From assembly GCA_035578175.1 (NCBI GenBank), contig JAQMRL010000021.1:3223323-3287322 (forward strand): DNA of 64,000 nt. Direction: 5' to 3'. A program made the translations under genes and the position numbers. The first letter of the stretch is position 1. Each line of letters starts with the position of its first letter. This document shows, one piece after another, positions 10,442 through 21,238 of the stretch. The DNA comes from Catonia carolina (taxonomy: Eukaryota > Arthropoda > Insecta > Hemiptera > Achilidae). The notes under the pieces are model-generated. The model had not been told where the DNA came from and searched no databases. It saw nothing but the letters and a program-made list of their open reading frames with translations.

Positions 10442-11438
10442 CATGCCCAAAACGGGCAGGTGGAGTGTTATTTTAATTGCACTCTATCTGTTTGATCCAG
10501 GGTTAAAAAAATAGTTCTGTTTCTTATCACATAGTCAGCCACTTATATGACTGAACTATTTAAGAACAGAAGAGGTAGAGGTGTATTAGGTGACACTAGT
10601 CAGAGTTATCTCCTCTGAGAGTAATGAATTTCACTATGCAGCCAGACCCTGTGGTGAATGAAGTGAAGGTGTCATTTGCAGGGTGGAAAGTGAGTGCTTT
10701 TCGGAGGGCCTTGCATGCTGATAAGCATACTCTTTCAACTCAGTGAGGAAGGCATGGTAAACCACCTTACTCCTCGTTTTTACTTGGTAAAACCTCTAGA
10801 GGTTCAAACCAGCCTTTCAGTTGTTGACCTAAACAACAACAACGGACAGGTGGAGTGTCAGATTATTTGCACTCAATCTGTTCGTTAAAGGGCTAAAATA
10901 AATAGTTGTGTTTCTTATCACATGGTAACCCAATTAAATGACTGAATCATTTAAGAACAGAAGAGGTAGAGGTGCAAGAGACACTAATCAGAGTTATCTC
11001 TTCTGAAAGTAATGGATTTCATTATACAGGTAGAGCCTATGGTGAATGAAGTGAAGGTGTCATTTGCAGAGTGGAATCAATCTGTTCGTTGAAGGGCTAA
11101 AATAAATATTTCTGTTTCTTATCACATGGTCACCCAATTAAATGACTGAATCATTTAAGAACAGAAGAGGTAGAGGTGTAAAAAAGACACTAATCAGAGT
11201 TATCTCCTTTGAAAGTAATGAATTTCATTATACAGCCAGACCCTGTGGTGAATGAAGTGAAGGTGTCATTTGCAGAGTGGAAAATATGTGCTTTTTAGAA
11301 AGCCTGGAATGCTGATAAGCATACTCTTTCAACTCAGTGAGGAAGGCATGGTAAACCACCTCACTCCTCGATTTACTTAGTAAAACTTCTACAGCTTCAA
11401 ACCAGCCTTTTGGATGATGACCTAAAAAACAATTGCAA
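10442..11438 (+). repeat. Tandem array of SINE-A copies A3, A4 and A5
   Basis: A3 (10442-10843) is nearly full length and ends in AACAACAACAAC. A4 starts immediately with GGACAGGTGGAGTG and is cut short at about 11076. A5 resumes there at TCAATCTGTTCG and runs to about 11438. The head-to-tail fusion with no spacer, and the internal junction in A4/A5, look like unequal recombination between copies. Confidence 0.75.
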
Positions 11439-11514
11439 TTCAATTTTGCGGTTGTCAGTAACTGAAACCAATCTATATTCTCAAACGGTAGGCCTATAAA
11501 TGATTTCCATTGTA

Positions 11515-12295
11515 CAGGGTGATTTTTTAGTCCTGTTACCCAATTGTTAATGTCTGGTAATTTTTTTCTAAGAACGGGATATTTTGTTTTGTGACACGAA
11601 GTTGGTAGCCCTACTCAACCGGTATAGATACGACAGTTTGAGTTGATTCTCCTTGAGTTGCGTAAAATTTTGTGCTGTTTCCAGTTGTGTTACGAACAGA
11701 ATGTCTTTTACCCTAGAACAACGGGTTTTTATTCTTGAACAATATTTTGCTACAAAATCGTATGCGAGTGTAAAAGAATAATTTCAAATTAAATTTTTTG
11801 GTGTTCCTCCACTCTATTCTAGTCAATTTCTAGGTTAACTAAGTGGTTTTTAGAGGCAGGTATTGTTTGCAGCAGTTAACGTAGTGGTCGACCAGCTTTC
11901 TTGACAGATGACGTTAAGAGAATGTGAAAACAAGATTGCTTAATTCTCCATGGAAAAGTTTACAAAAACTTTCCTCGCATGTTGATTTGTCATGTTCGAG
12001 TGCTCAGAAAGCTGCTAAAAAATTGAAATTGTATCCGTATCACATACGATTAGTTCTAGAGCTTCAGCCTCCAGATTTAAACAAGAGATTGTTTTAGGAT
12101 AAAAGACATTCTATTCGTAGCACGACCGGAAATGGCACAAAATTTTACACAGCTCAAGGAGAATCAACTCACACTGTCATATCCATACTGGTTGAGTAGG
12201 GCTACCAACTTAGTGACACAAAACAAAATTTATTTTTTTTAGAAAAATATTACCAGACATTAACAATTGGGTAACAGGACTAAAAAATCACCCTG
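11515..12295 (+). mobile_element. Decayed Tc1/mariner-superfamily element with long inverted ends
   Basis: TA-flanked element with ends CAGGGTGATTTTTTAGTCC and its complement; the inverted repeats extend about 140 bp inward. A start at about 11701 reads MSFTLEQRVFILEQYF, which matches the N-terminal DUF4817-type helix-turn-helix seen in the element at 38851-40195. The rest is full of stops and lacks the catalytic core. It is an internally deleted relic. Confidence 0.75.
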
Positions 12296-12394
12296 TATAA
12301 TAGGTCTAACTGTAACTGTGGTTCTAAAGATAGTGGACAGAAAATACAAGTTACAAGGAGGAGAAAACTGTACAAGGAAGATAAATGATTAATA

Positions 12395-12486
12395 CAGTAG
12401 AATTTCAGTAGTCCGGCCTGTTCGGGACCGGAGGGTGCCGGATTACTTAAAATGCCGGATTACTAGATGTGTTGGAATTTTGGAAC
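12395..12486. mobile_element. pogo/Tigger-like terminal fragment
   Basis: TA followed by CAGTAGAATTTCAGTAGTCC and the subterminal motif GCCGGATTAC in two copies is the usual look of a pogo-group inverted end. Only this end remains, and it runs into GT-element sequence. Confidence 0.5.
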
Positions 12487-12489
12487 TAT

Positions 12490-12821
12490 AAATAATATTA
12501 AAGCTGTAATCTTAAATAATTACTTTTTTTACATAAAAACCGCCTCACCAAGAATTTCAGCAAACATGGCGCCTACCCTATCTTGTAGAGAATAAAAAAT
12601 TGAGTAAACCAGGCGATTTAAAAAAAAGATCGTAGGACCAGTTTTTGAGAAAATCGCAAAAAAGTGAAAAATTACACGAATAAACTACTACTTCCGGTTG
12701 ACCGATTTTGATGAAAATGTTTGTGTCGGGTCCGGTAGTGATATGTAACATAAGTTTCAAGTTTGAAGTTCGTACGATGTTCCGTTCTTGAGATATTTAG
12801 CACGCACACACACGCACACGC

Positions 12822-12871
<50 letters not shown>

Positions 12872-13020
12872 ACACACACACAGACCAATCGTTAAAAACA
12901 TGTTTTTTGAGTTCAGGGGGTCTGTTTTGTGTGGATCCGGTGAAAACTCGATTTCAAAAAATCTACATGAAAACAATACTCTTCTTCCTATATATTCATA
13001 TAGGCAAGAGAAAGTAAAAA
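12490..13020 (-). mobile_element. GT element, copy 4 (truncated)
   Basis: The half containing the CA tract (about 12797-12882) and the GGCAAGAGAAAGT end is present. The other half is lost at about 12490, where pogo-like sequence begins. Confidence 0.8.
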
Positions 13021-13064
13021 TAATATGTCTTTTGTAGTGAAATTTAAATTCTAGGTTCACTTAC

Positions 13065-13286
13065 ATTTTATGATGTGCATGACAACCCCCGGTGCACATA
13101 TCCTCTGAGAATCCATCCATGTGGCAGAAATTAGTTTCAGCGGTCGGAGTTAATACCATAGCAGAGCCATCGTCCCATTGACGTACTTTACACACCGCTG
13201 CTTTTTTTGTTCTTGCTCGTTTATGTCTATGGTGATGGTGATGGTGATGGTGATGATGGTGGTGATGATAATGGTGCCTATGGTGT
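13065..13286 (-). CDS. Host gene, exon 3: poly-histidine segment
   Basis: The acceptor TATGTTGCAG lies before 13286 and the GTAAGT donor follows 13065. The first base completes a lysine codon begun in exon 2 (phase 2), and the exon leaves in phase 2. It encodes a histidine-rich stretch with 13 consecutive His, followed by RHKRARTKKAAVCK, then RQWDDGSAMVLTPTAETNFC and HMDGFSEDMCTGGCHAHHKM. His runs and the CTGGCHAHH cluster could bind metal; that is inference. The His run is encoded by a CAC/CAT microsatellite (about 13227-13272), so its length may vary between individuals. Confidence 0.75.
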
Positions 13287-13765
13287 CTGCAACATATCAC
13301 ATAATCACATTCCACACACACAAACACAATCTAAGTATACTACAGTTAGTATTGTTCAGTATTCAGTTTTTTCTCTGTTAGTTTTACCGCGTTCCCGCCT
13401 CCTTGATTTCTTCGGTGTTTGTCGTCGTTGGACCACGACAATGTGCTCGTTGCTATAGCAACCAATTTTATTTTATATTGTTCATTATTGCAAGCGGCGT
13501 CGTTCTCTTCAAGTCTTCTTACGAGCATTGTGATGGTTCTCCGGTGATTAGCGTTTTGTCTCCAGTAAGTATTTCAATAATCATTCTTTCTACAAGTAAC
13601 GGGTGATTCAAAAAGAGCGCCGGTTTTTAAACGGCTGGTAAATTTTTGTTTATCGGTTGGCAACATTGTTAGACCTCATTTCTATTTCGTAGAACATTCC
13701 AATTGACGATTCAGTTGTAGTTTCTCTTGTTCGCAGTGTAGTACTCTCGCAGTCTGTGTCTAACC

Positions 13766-15242
13766 ATGGAGAAGTTTACTATTGCGCAACGAGTGTTAAT
13801 TGTCAAAACATTTTACAAGAGTGGAGAGAGTTATGCGGCTACTGTCAGGCGACTTCCAGTGACGGATTTATAAATTTTTTGTCCCTAGGCACTATTCTGA
13901 CTGCCGCCCTTTTGAAACATGCCACATCTGTGCCAAAGTTATTACTCAATTTAAAAAAAAGTAAATCTAACGAGTTCATAAACGGGTGTTGATAAAATCA
14001 CCAAAAGATACTTAATTAGATTTTAATCACATTTTAAAAGGTTTATACTATAACAAACTAAAAATACAGGTGTTCATAAAAACACCGAGGTATCAGTCAC
14101 CGCCGCCACCCCGTCGCGCCGCCCGTCGACAGATCGGACTATCCGGCGCGGCTTAGCGGCACCTGTCAGGTCGTGCCGCCCCTGAGGCGTGCCGCCCCTA
14201 GGCACTGGCCTAGTGTGCCTAGTGGGAAATCCGTCACTGGCGACTTCGCGGTACTCTACGACGTAATGAAGCACCGAATGAATCAACAGTTCGCAGGCTC
14301 ATGAAAAAGTTTTTTGAGACGGGTTCAACAGTCGACCTTAAAAGTTCTGGACGTCGTCGTTCCGGCCAAACTGAGCAGAACGTTGCGTTAGTTCGTGACG
14401 GTGTGGCTGTTAGCCCAGCAAAATCAATACGTCGCCGTTCTCAACAATTGGGTTTAAGATGTTCTTCTGTACGGAGAATTCTTCGGTACGATCTCCAATA
14501 TCACCCGTATAAAATTCAGTTGACGCAACATTTGAAAGTGGCAGACCACCAGAAGAGACGACAGTTTGTTGACTGGGTGTTGAGAAAACGGCAGGACGAT
14601 GACACCTTCGCAAACAAAATCATTTTCAGTGATGAGGCGCACTTCCACTTAAACGGTTTTGTTAATAAACAGAACTGCCGTATGTGGGGTTTAGAAAACC
14701 CTCGCGTGGTTAATGAAAGGGAAATGTATGCACAGCGAGTGACAGTTTGGTGCGGCTTTTGGTCGGGCGGTGTCATCGGCCCTTACTTTTTTGAAAATCA
14801 AGAAGGACAAGCCGTGACAGTAAATGGAGACCGATACCGTACGATGATTAGGGAGTTTTTGTGGCGTCATTTGGATGGAATGGACATTGACGAGTTGTGG
14901 TTTCAGCAGGATGGTGCCACCTGTCACGCTGCACGAGAAACAATGTTGTTGCTCCGTTAACGGTTCCAGGATCGCATCATTTCTCGTAATTCCGACCATC
15001 AATGGCTACCAAGGTCGTGTGACTTGACGCCTTGTGACTTTCATCTTTGGGGTCATCTGAAGTCATTGGTGTATGCCAATAAACCCCGAAACATCAATGA
15101 CTTGAAGGAGGAAATTCGACGGGTTATCGGGCAAATGGAAGTCGAAACTTGTCGTGCAGTAATATCCAGTTTCATGGATAGAGTTGATGCGTGCCAGCGC
15201 AGTAGAGGAGGACACATGCATGTCATCATTTTTCATACATAA
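13766..15242 (+). pseudogene. DD41D transposase, interrupted
   Basis: The start is ATG 13766 (MEKFTIAQRVLIVKTFY), an N-terminal helix-turn-helix. A hAT element interrupts the frame after residue ~30. The frame resumes through the second DNA-binding part (MKKFFETGSTVDLKSSGRRR) and the DDE core. The first Asp is in FSDEAHFH (about 14630), the second in FQQDGATCH (about 14910), and the third in LTPCDF (about 15037). I count 41 residues between the second and third Asp, the spacing reported for the DD41D (rosa/VS-like) group. A TAA at 14958-14960 replaces the GAA found in copy 2. Both lesions inactivate it. Confidence 0.85.
13857..14239. mobile_element. hAT miniature element in the transposase gene
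   Basis: Ends CAGTGACGGATT and AATCCGTCACTG with a perfect 8-bp duplication GCGACTTC (13849-13856 and 14240-14247). The uninterrupted target reads straight through in copies 2-4. It is 383 bp, non-coding, with a GC-rich right half. Confidence 0.9.
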
Positions 15243-15369
15243 AATCGGAAGGAAAGATGAACTTGTTGATGTATTTATTTTCAGTTTTTCAATAAAATAA
15301 ATCTCTTAATTTGATATATCAAAACCGACGCTCTTTTTGAATCACACTATATAAAGCAGTTTTTCTAAG

Positions 15370-15519
15370 TTGACAACCGAACCATATTCAGATAAATAAT
15401 TACGGACATAAGGGCTTCTATGAAGTGCAAAAACAAAACAACGAGTGAATAGAAGAAAAGAGAAAAGCCTACAGTGAACGTATACTGATAATGTGGGCTG
15501 CAAAAAGAGTTTCCAGGAA
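15370..15519 (+). pseudogene. LINE-R 3' fragment
   Basis: It aligns with the complement of about 19260-19400, sharing AATAATTACGGA, GCTTCTATGAAG and AATGTGGGCTGCAAAAAG. That region is the end of the LINE-R ORF plus the start of its 3' UTR. It runs directly into the minisatellite at 15520. Confidence 0.6.
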
Positions 15520-16290
15520 CGTCTAAAGTCACCTGAAGTGATCTAAAAGTGGCCCTATACGAGGGAAAATATATATAGGGCTAAAGTCACCTCTAAAGTC
15601 TTCTGAAGTGATCTGAAATTGGCCCTATACGAGGGAAAATATATATAGGGCTTAAGTCACTTCTATAGTTACCGTCTAAATTCATCTGAATTGATCTGAA
15701 ATTGGCCCTGTACGAGGGAAAATATTTATAAGGCTAAAATCACCTCTAAAGTCACCGCCTAAAGTCACTTTAAGTCATCTAAAATTGGCCCTGTACGAGG
15801 GAAAATATATAGGGCTAAAATCACCTCTAAAGTCACCGCCTATAGTCACCTCAAGTCATCTTAAATTGGCCCTTTACGAGGGAAAATATATACAGGGCTA
15901 AATTCACCTCTAAAGTCACCTCAAGTGATCTGAAATTGGTCCTATACGAGGAAAAATATATATAGGGCTAAAATCACCTCTAAAGTCACCGTTTAAAGTC
16001 ACCTCAAGTGATCTAAAAGTGGCCCTTTACGAGAGAAAGATAGGGCTAACGTCACCTCTAAAGTCACGTCAGGTGATCTAAAATTGGCCCTTAACGAGAG
16101 GAAATATATAGCTATAGGGCTAAAGTCACTTCTACAGTCACCGTATAAAGTCATCTGAAGTGATCTGAAATTGGCCCTATAAGAGGAAAATATATTATAT
16201 AGGGCTAAAGTCACCGGTTAAAGTCACCCCTAAAGTCACCGTCTAAAGTCACCTTAAGTGATCTAAAATTGACCCTATATGAGGTAGGGA
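15520..16290 (+). repeat. Minisatellite of ~60-95-bp units (10 units)
   Basis: Ten copies of the core TTGGCCCTATACGAGG occur at about 15552, 15613, 15703, 15785, 15868, 15938, 16019, 16085, 16172 and 16267. They are separated by variable numbers of CTAAAGTCACC blocks. Most units can fold GCCCTATA against TATAGGGC. The unit sequence exists as a single copy at the 3' end of the LINE at 19230-20000. Confidence 0.88.
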
Positions 16291-16569
16291 ACGAGAAAGT
16301 AAACATAAATAAAAAATTAACCGGATTAAAAGAGGATGAAATAAATTAATATTTGAAGTACATTTTATGGTAGTGTATGGAAAAAGCAAAAGTATGTAGG
16401 CTAGAGATAAAAATAATTGGGATATAGAGAGAGTAGATTCATTGTATCTGAAGCCACCTGTTGAATTAAGTACAAAGTACAGTTTACCACTACACCAGAC
16501 CTACCTACAAACTGTTATAAACAAAACTTAAAGTGTGTGTTTACTATCATAAATGTACTTATGACAACA

Positions 16570-16914
16570 AATCTTAGGAGACTGCCAGAATCCAGATTTA
16601 CCAGACAGGTACTGGATTTCTTTTTGAAAACCAAAGTCAAGTACGCCTGGTTTGAGGAAGTTCAACAGGATCTGCAGGACCTGGATATCTCAGAGACACA
16701 GATTTTGAACAGAGAAGAAGGATATAAGATCAAAAATCCAAACACGAAGTTTCCAGAAGTACCTAAAAGGCAGACAAACAGACATTGGACTGTGGAGGAT
16801 AGGGCGAGAGTGTCGCAAAGGATGAAGAACTACTGGGCAAAAAAGAGAAACAACTAGGGATCTTCTATAAATCGATTAATTTTGCTCCAATGAGGGCCTA
16901 AAAAAAAAAAAAAA
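16570..16914 (+). pseudogene. 5'-truncated LINE-R insertion with target duplication
   Basis: It encodes the extreme C-terminus of an RT protein (FFLKTKVKYAWFEEVQQDL ... VSQRMKNYWAKKRN) and ends in a poly-A tail (about 16900-16917). The flanking duplication AAATGTACTTATGACAACA (16551-16569, and with one change 16915-16933) shows a bona fide TPRT insertion of only about 345 bp. Confidence 0.82.
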
Positions 16915-16933
16915 AAATGTACTTATAACAACA

Positions 16934-17480
16934 GGACTGTTACTCTGAATGACAACAAAATGTCAAAAGTATACCTATATACAGTCAAACTTTTGAAAAA
17001 CGGACACTCACGGGACGAAAAAAATTGTCCGGCATTAAGAAGTGTCCGCTAATGAAAAATATACTGTACAATTTTCTGTGTTTACAAATTATGTATTGCG
17101 TAATGTAACGTATTTAACATGAATACCTATATAAAATACACACTATTCTACGTACGTTTAAACAATGAAAAAAAAATGTAATTCATAAGTACAGGTATCA
17201 GACGATCTAATATCCCATAGCCGAGCGAGTGAGAGGGAGATATGTGGTATAACTACGCATGCGCTCAAAGGTCTTTACCGTTATAATACAAATCTGAAAA
17301 CATACTACAGTCGTTATCTTGTTTGTTAGTTTACTGCATGCATAAACGCTTGCTCACAACAATGAGTAAAATTATACGACAATGTTATTGGAACGGCGCG
17401 TACGGCTTGTGTAAGTGAGAGCGTTATGCATTCTCTCACTCCCACGGCTAGGGAACATTAGTTCATCTGAATACTGTATA
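16934..17480. other. No gene; one pogo-like terminal motif
   Basis: At 16980 TA is followed by CAGTCAAACTTTTGAAAAAC and GGACACTCACGGGAC, which resembles a pogo/Tigger end. The rest, to the mariner end at 17481, is unique sequence without a supported gene. Confidence 0.45.
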
Positions 17481-18762
17481 CGAGGGGGTACCCAAAAGAA
17501 ACCGGAATTATTTTTTAAAACTATTTATTTTTAATTTTTTTACAAAAGAACCTTATCCCCTTCAAAATACTCTCCATTACAACTAATACATTTGTCCCAC
17601 CGGTGCTTCCACTGTTCAAAACATTTTTTGTACTCCTCTTCAGTGATGGCTGCCAGCTCATCCGTCGTTTTTTTCTTGACATCATCAACGTTGTTAAATC
17701 GGAGACCTTTCATGCCCCTTTTCATGCGTGGGAACAAGAAAAAATCACACGGAGCCAGATCGGGTGAGTACGGTGCGTGTGGTAGCAAAACCATGCCGTT
17801 TTTCGCCAAAAAACTGGGTAACCGAGATTGCCGTGTGTGCAGGCGCGTTGTCGTGGTGGAAAAACCAGTCCCCTGTCTGCCACAAATTAGGTCTTTTACG
17901 ACGAATGCTGTTTCGTAGTCTTCTTAACACTTCAAGATAAAAAGTTTGATTTACCGTCTGGCCTGGTGGAACGAACTCTGAATGGACAATTCCCCTCACA
18001 TAAAAAAAACAAATCAGCATTGTTTTGATGTTCGATCTGACTTGACTGTTTTTGGTCAGGGTGATAATGAAGTCTTCCATTGACTGGATTGTTGTTTGGT
18101 TTCTGGGTCGTACCCATAGCACCAAGACTCGTCACCCGTAATGATCTTTGACATGAAATCTGGATCAGTTTCAAGCTGTTGTTTCAAATCACTACACGTT
18201 TCAATTCGACGTTCCTTTTGAGTGTCTGTCAGAACCCGAGGCACAAACTTTGCAGCGACTCTTTTCATTGTCAAGTCTTCTGTTAAAATGCGTTGGACTG
18301 AGCTCCAAGATAACCCACTAACCTGTGATATTTGGTCAATGGTCTGTCGTCGGTCTGTTCGTACAATTTCTTTCACTTTCACAACATTTTCGTCTGTTCG
18401 GGAAGTCGACGGTCGTCCAGAACGAGGTTTGTTCTCAATCGACATGTCGCCATTTTTAAAGCGCAAAAACCACTCGTACACTTGGGTTTTTCCAATAGCG
18501 TCGTCTTTGTAAGCTTGTGTTCAACATTACAACTGTTTCCGCGGCGTTTTTACCGAGCAAGAAGCAAAATTTCACAGCTGCACGTTGTTCATTAAAACTT
18601 GCCATCATGAAAAACGACACGAGCACAAAACAGCACTAGCGAGAACAATCACTGCAGGAGAACAGAACAAGCTAGATCAACGAACGAAATGGCATTGAAC
18701 TGGCAATGAGTAGCGCTACAAGCAGCCTAGTGGCGGGAATTTGTACGTTTCCTCCAATAATC
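17481..18762 (-). mobile_element. mariner element, right end truncated
   Basis: The left inverted end CGAGGGGGTACCCAAAAGAA lies next to TA (17479-17480). The opposite end keeps only the inner part (GGGAATTTGTACGTTTCC) and stops at about 18762, where LINE-like sequence starts. Transposase coding lies between. Confidence 0.82.
17540..18605 (-). pseudogene. mariner transposase (DD34D), frameshifted
   Basis: Reading starts at the ATG at 18605 (MASFNEQRAAVKFCFLLGK). After a frame change it continues through the helix-turn-helix region (YEWFLRFKNGDMSIENKPRS). The DDE core follows: first Asp in ITGDESWCYG, second in FFHHDNAPAHTA, third in SPDLAPCDFF. The tail is CNGEYFEGDKVLL with a stop at 17540. 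These are diagnostic mariner motifs. At least three frame breaks (about 18500, 18070 and 17780) make it a pseudogene. Confidence 0.9.
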
Positions 18763-18789
18763 TTCATATTTTGAGATCTGTCTGATTTT

Positions 18790-19098
18790 AGCTGTACAAA
18801 TCATTGAATACAAGCTTGAGTTTTTTTGACGAATCTTGTGTTTTTATCTTTAAAGAACTGAAGCTGTTGAGATTTTTCTAAAAGATCTTGTTCTGCAAAG
18901 TTAACTTCTTGGATATCTAGTTTTATTTCACCAACCACCTTGGAGGATTTTTCCACGAGTTAATTATAGAAATGAGTTGTTTAGTTACTCGATTGTCCGT
19001 TATTGTAAGTAAACGTCGGAAAAAAGAAATTCGTTTCTTTCGCTTGATGTCAGTAATTGGCTCGATTTCATGGTAGAGTTCAGAATTAGACATTTAAA
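18790..19098 (-). pseudogene. LINE-R C-terminal fragment
   Basis: From the ATG at about 19098 the minus strand reads MSNSELYHEIEPITDIKRKK and FFRRLLTITDNRVTKQLI, then after a frame change EIKLDIQEVNFAEQDLLEKS. The order matches the C-terminus of the LINE at 36471-37217 (FFGNLSRMSGDRLVKQVF, KLDLEQIGL). It is a diverged member of that family. Confidence 0.55.
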
Positions 19099-19229
19099 TC
19101 CTATATTTTTTGTTGTAGAGAATTGTAATTTTTAATCCCATCAAAAAAATAATTTTTATAACTTCAGTTTAATGACCTTTTGATAGCAATAACATTTTGA
19201 AATATTTTGTATTTTGTTAGTGCTCTGTT

Positions 19230-20000
19230 GTTTTTCTTTTATAAGGCCAATTTTAGACGTGAAGTTACTTTAGACGTTTCTGGAAGTTCTTTTTACAACC
19301 CACATTTTCAGCATTCGCTCACTGTATGCTTTCCTCCTTTTTTTCTGTCCATCCGGTGTTCTGATTTAGCTCTTCATAGAAACCCTTAAAATCCGTAATT
19401 ATTTAGTTCGGCCCATTAAAGTTTCTCGGTTTATTCCAGTTTTCTTAATATCCTTTTTGACTTTTGTAAACCATTTTATCCGACACCTTAGGTCTATTGT
19501 TTAGTGTTTTAAAAATTAGTTTTGTCAACCGGTTGTTATCCATTCTACACAGGTGTCCGTAAAATTTTAGTCTTGTTTTTCTAATCGTTTTATTTTCCTT
19601 GTACAGTTATTTTTTTATCTTGAGCCTATATTTTTCGTGTACTATCTTCTAGCCCATTATCTTGCGAAGAATCTTTCTCCGAAATTTCTCTGATTCTCTT
19701 ATACCAGCCTTCCCGGTTATTCTGAGGCACTCATGTACAGACACACAGGTTTTATGAAAGTATTATAACGTCTAATCTTGGGTTATCTTGATAGTGCAAT
19801 CTTCTAATAAACAAGTGGTAAGTTCCTCGGAGTGCATCAACCAGCTTTCCTCGTCTGTTGTTGTTCGGTTACTTTTGTTTGGTCTTTGGTTCTATTATCT
19901 CCCCGAGGTACTTGAAGCTATCAACTTTACCAATTTTTCCATATTTTGTATTCAGGTGACGCAGGGCATTTTTCATGTCCGTTTCCATTTATGATGACTG
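19230..20000 (-). pseudogene. LINE-R reverse transcriptase C-terminal region, decayed
   Basis: The minus strand carries, with several frame breaks, NALRHLNTKYGKIGKVDSF and KYLGEI, then KTRLKFYGHLCRMDNNRLTK and finally AYSERMLKMW. This is the usual C-terminal half of an RT protein. It ends with one unit of the sequence that forms the minisatellite at 15520. Confidence 0.7.
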
Positions 20001-20221
20001 ATAAAGTATCTACAGTTCAGCTGTTCTTAGTTTGCTCCTACTGTAAACAAACCAAAGCCAGCTACTACAGGGTGCATCCTAGGGTCCACCACTTTATGTA
20101 TGTCGTATTCCTATTAAGTTAACTATGTTTTGAATCATAAGTACTTAAATTACTTAAAACATCAGTCATGATACTAGGTAGGCCGAACATTTTCATTTAT
20201 AAAAATCCTTTTTAAAGTATT

Positions 20222-20476
20222 TTGGCCTTCGGGCCAGCCCAGTCAGTCAGCTGGTATAAGGCGCTATTATTTGTTAAGTAACACCGGTTGGGCAAGCGAC
20301 TTTGTATGGTGACCAGCTGACAGCCATCCATGAACAAACTCCACTGGGGGTCCCTGTTCAAACTCATGCCTTATTCACGTCAATTAATACAGCAAAAGCA
20401 GCGATCAAATTGGGTAGTTGTCAAAAATGTACAGTTCCCGATAACAAATAAAAGTTCAAAAAAAAGAAAAAAAAAG
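20222..20476 (+). repeat. Possible tRNA-related SINE with A-rich tail
   Basis: A B-box-like GTTCAAACTC (about 20358) and an A-rich tail (about 20455-20476) suggest a SINE. No second copy is present in the window and no flanking duplication was found. Confidence 0.35.
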
Positions 20477-20767
20477 TATTTTGTTGTTACTTTTTAATCA
20501 GCGTGTACACATTTTTATTAATCGCATGCTCAGTGACGTCATTATTTGTTTACATTAGGAGCAAACTTAGAAAGGTTGAACTTTATAATATTTTTATTGG
20601 TAAAATTTATATGAACTGATTTTCATTCGTTGAGTTTTATTCTCTACTTTTTAGTTCAGGAAATTCCTAACAACAAAGTTAAATATTTCCTCTTCTAAAT
20701 ATTTTGCTTCCTTATGTATTCGTATAAGACAAGAGAAATTAAAAAATTAAAAAAAAAAACCACTTAC

Positions 20768-20940
20768 TTGACAGTATCATGTGGTGAAGTAGAGTAGGGC
20801 GCAACAGAATCGGATGGTTTTCTAAGAAGTGTTTTGCCTCCGCTAACTCTGTCTGCTTTGATGGCAACCACTTTAGAATTAACTAATGCTGCCAATAACG
20901 ATTCCAACTGCACAACTCTCCAATACGGACCATCTTGAAC
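20768..20940 (-). CDS. Host gene, exon 2
   Basis: The acceptor AATGTTTGCAG lies before 20940 and the GTAAGT donor follows 20768. The entry phase is 0, matching exon 1, and the exit phase is 2, matching exon 3. The 57 codons encode VQDGPYWRVVQLESLLAALV, NSKVVAIKADRVSGGKTLLR and a Ser/Pro-rich end (KPSDSVAPYSTSPHDTV). There is no recognised domain. It stands alone among transposon debris, with about 7.5 kb of intron below and about 22.8 kb above, so the evidence is splice sites, phase agreement and clean coding. Confidence 0.72.
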
Positions 20941-20983
20941 CTGCAAACATTATTATTTATTTTATTTTATAATTAATAACAAA

Positions 20984-21190
20984 TCTGAAGGAAATTGGCC
21001 TTACTTCAGACGATACAACAGACAAGAAAATATTAAACAATGAAATCCAAAACAAATACACCCGCTTCACACTTACAAGAAGAAAACTCACAACACAATT
21101 TTTTCAACACCAGATCGGAACGTATGAAGTGGTATTGGGAGGACCGCAAGGCCCCAACAATCCTATCGAACAGACTTGGTTAATGGACTG
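20984..21190 (+). pseudogene. LINE-R extreme C-terminus
   Basis: LKEIGLTSDDTTDKKI and, in a shifted frame, RSERMKWYWEDRKAP match the order in the other LINE-R copies (DLEQIGLTPRDTQDR ... SARMKALWAERK). It is frameshifted and short. Confidence 0.6.
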
Positions 21191-21238
21191 ACTAAACTGA
21201 TCCTATGCGGTCGTAATATATAAAAAAAAATCTATATA

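Larger units (their letters stand above)
13599..15349 (+). mobile_element. DD41D-type Tc1/mariner transposon, copy 1 (near full length)
   Basis: Inverted ends ACGGGTGATTCAAAAAGAGC (left) and GCTCTTTTTGAATCAC (right) are flanked by TA. Without the 391 bp added by a hAT insertion and its duplication, the element would be about 1360 bp. It is the most complete of four copies in the window. The right end has decayed (CACACTA instead of CACCCGT). Confidence 0.88.

Noticed and set aside
15510..16290. Regularly spaced repeats that might suggest a CRISPR array
   Set aside because: Spacers are themselves repeats, units vary in length, the genome is eukaryotic, and the unit derives from a LINE 3' end.
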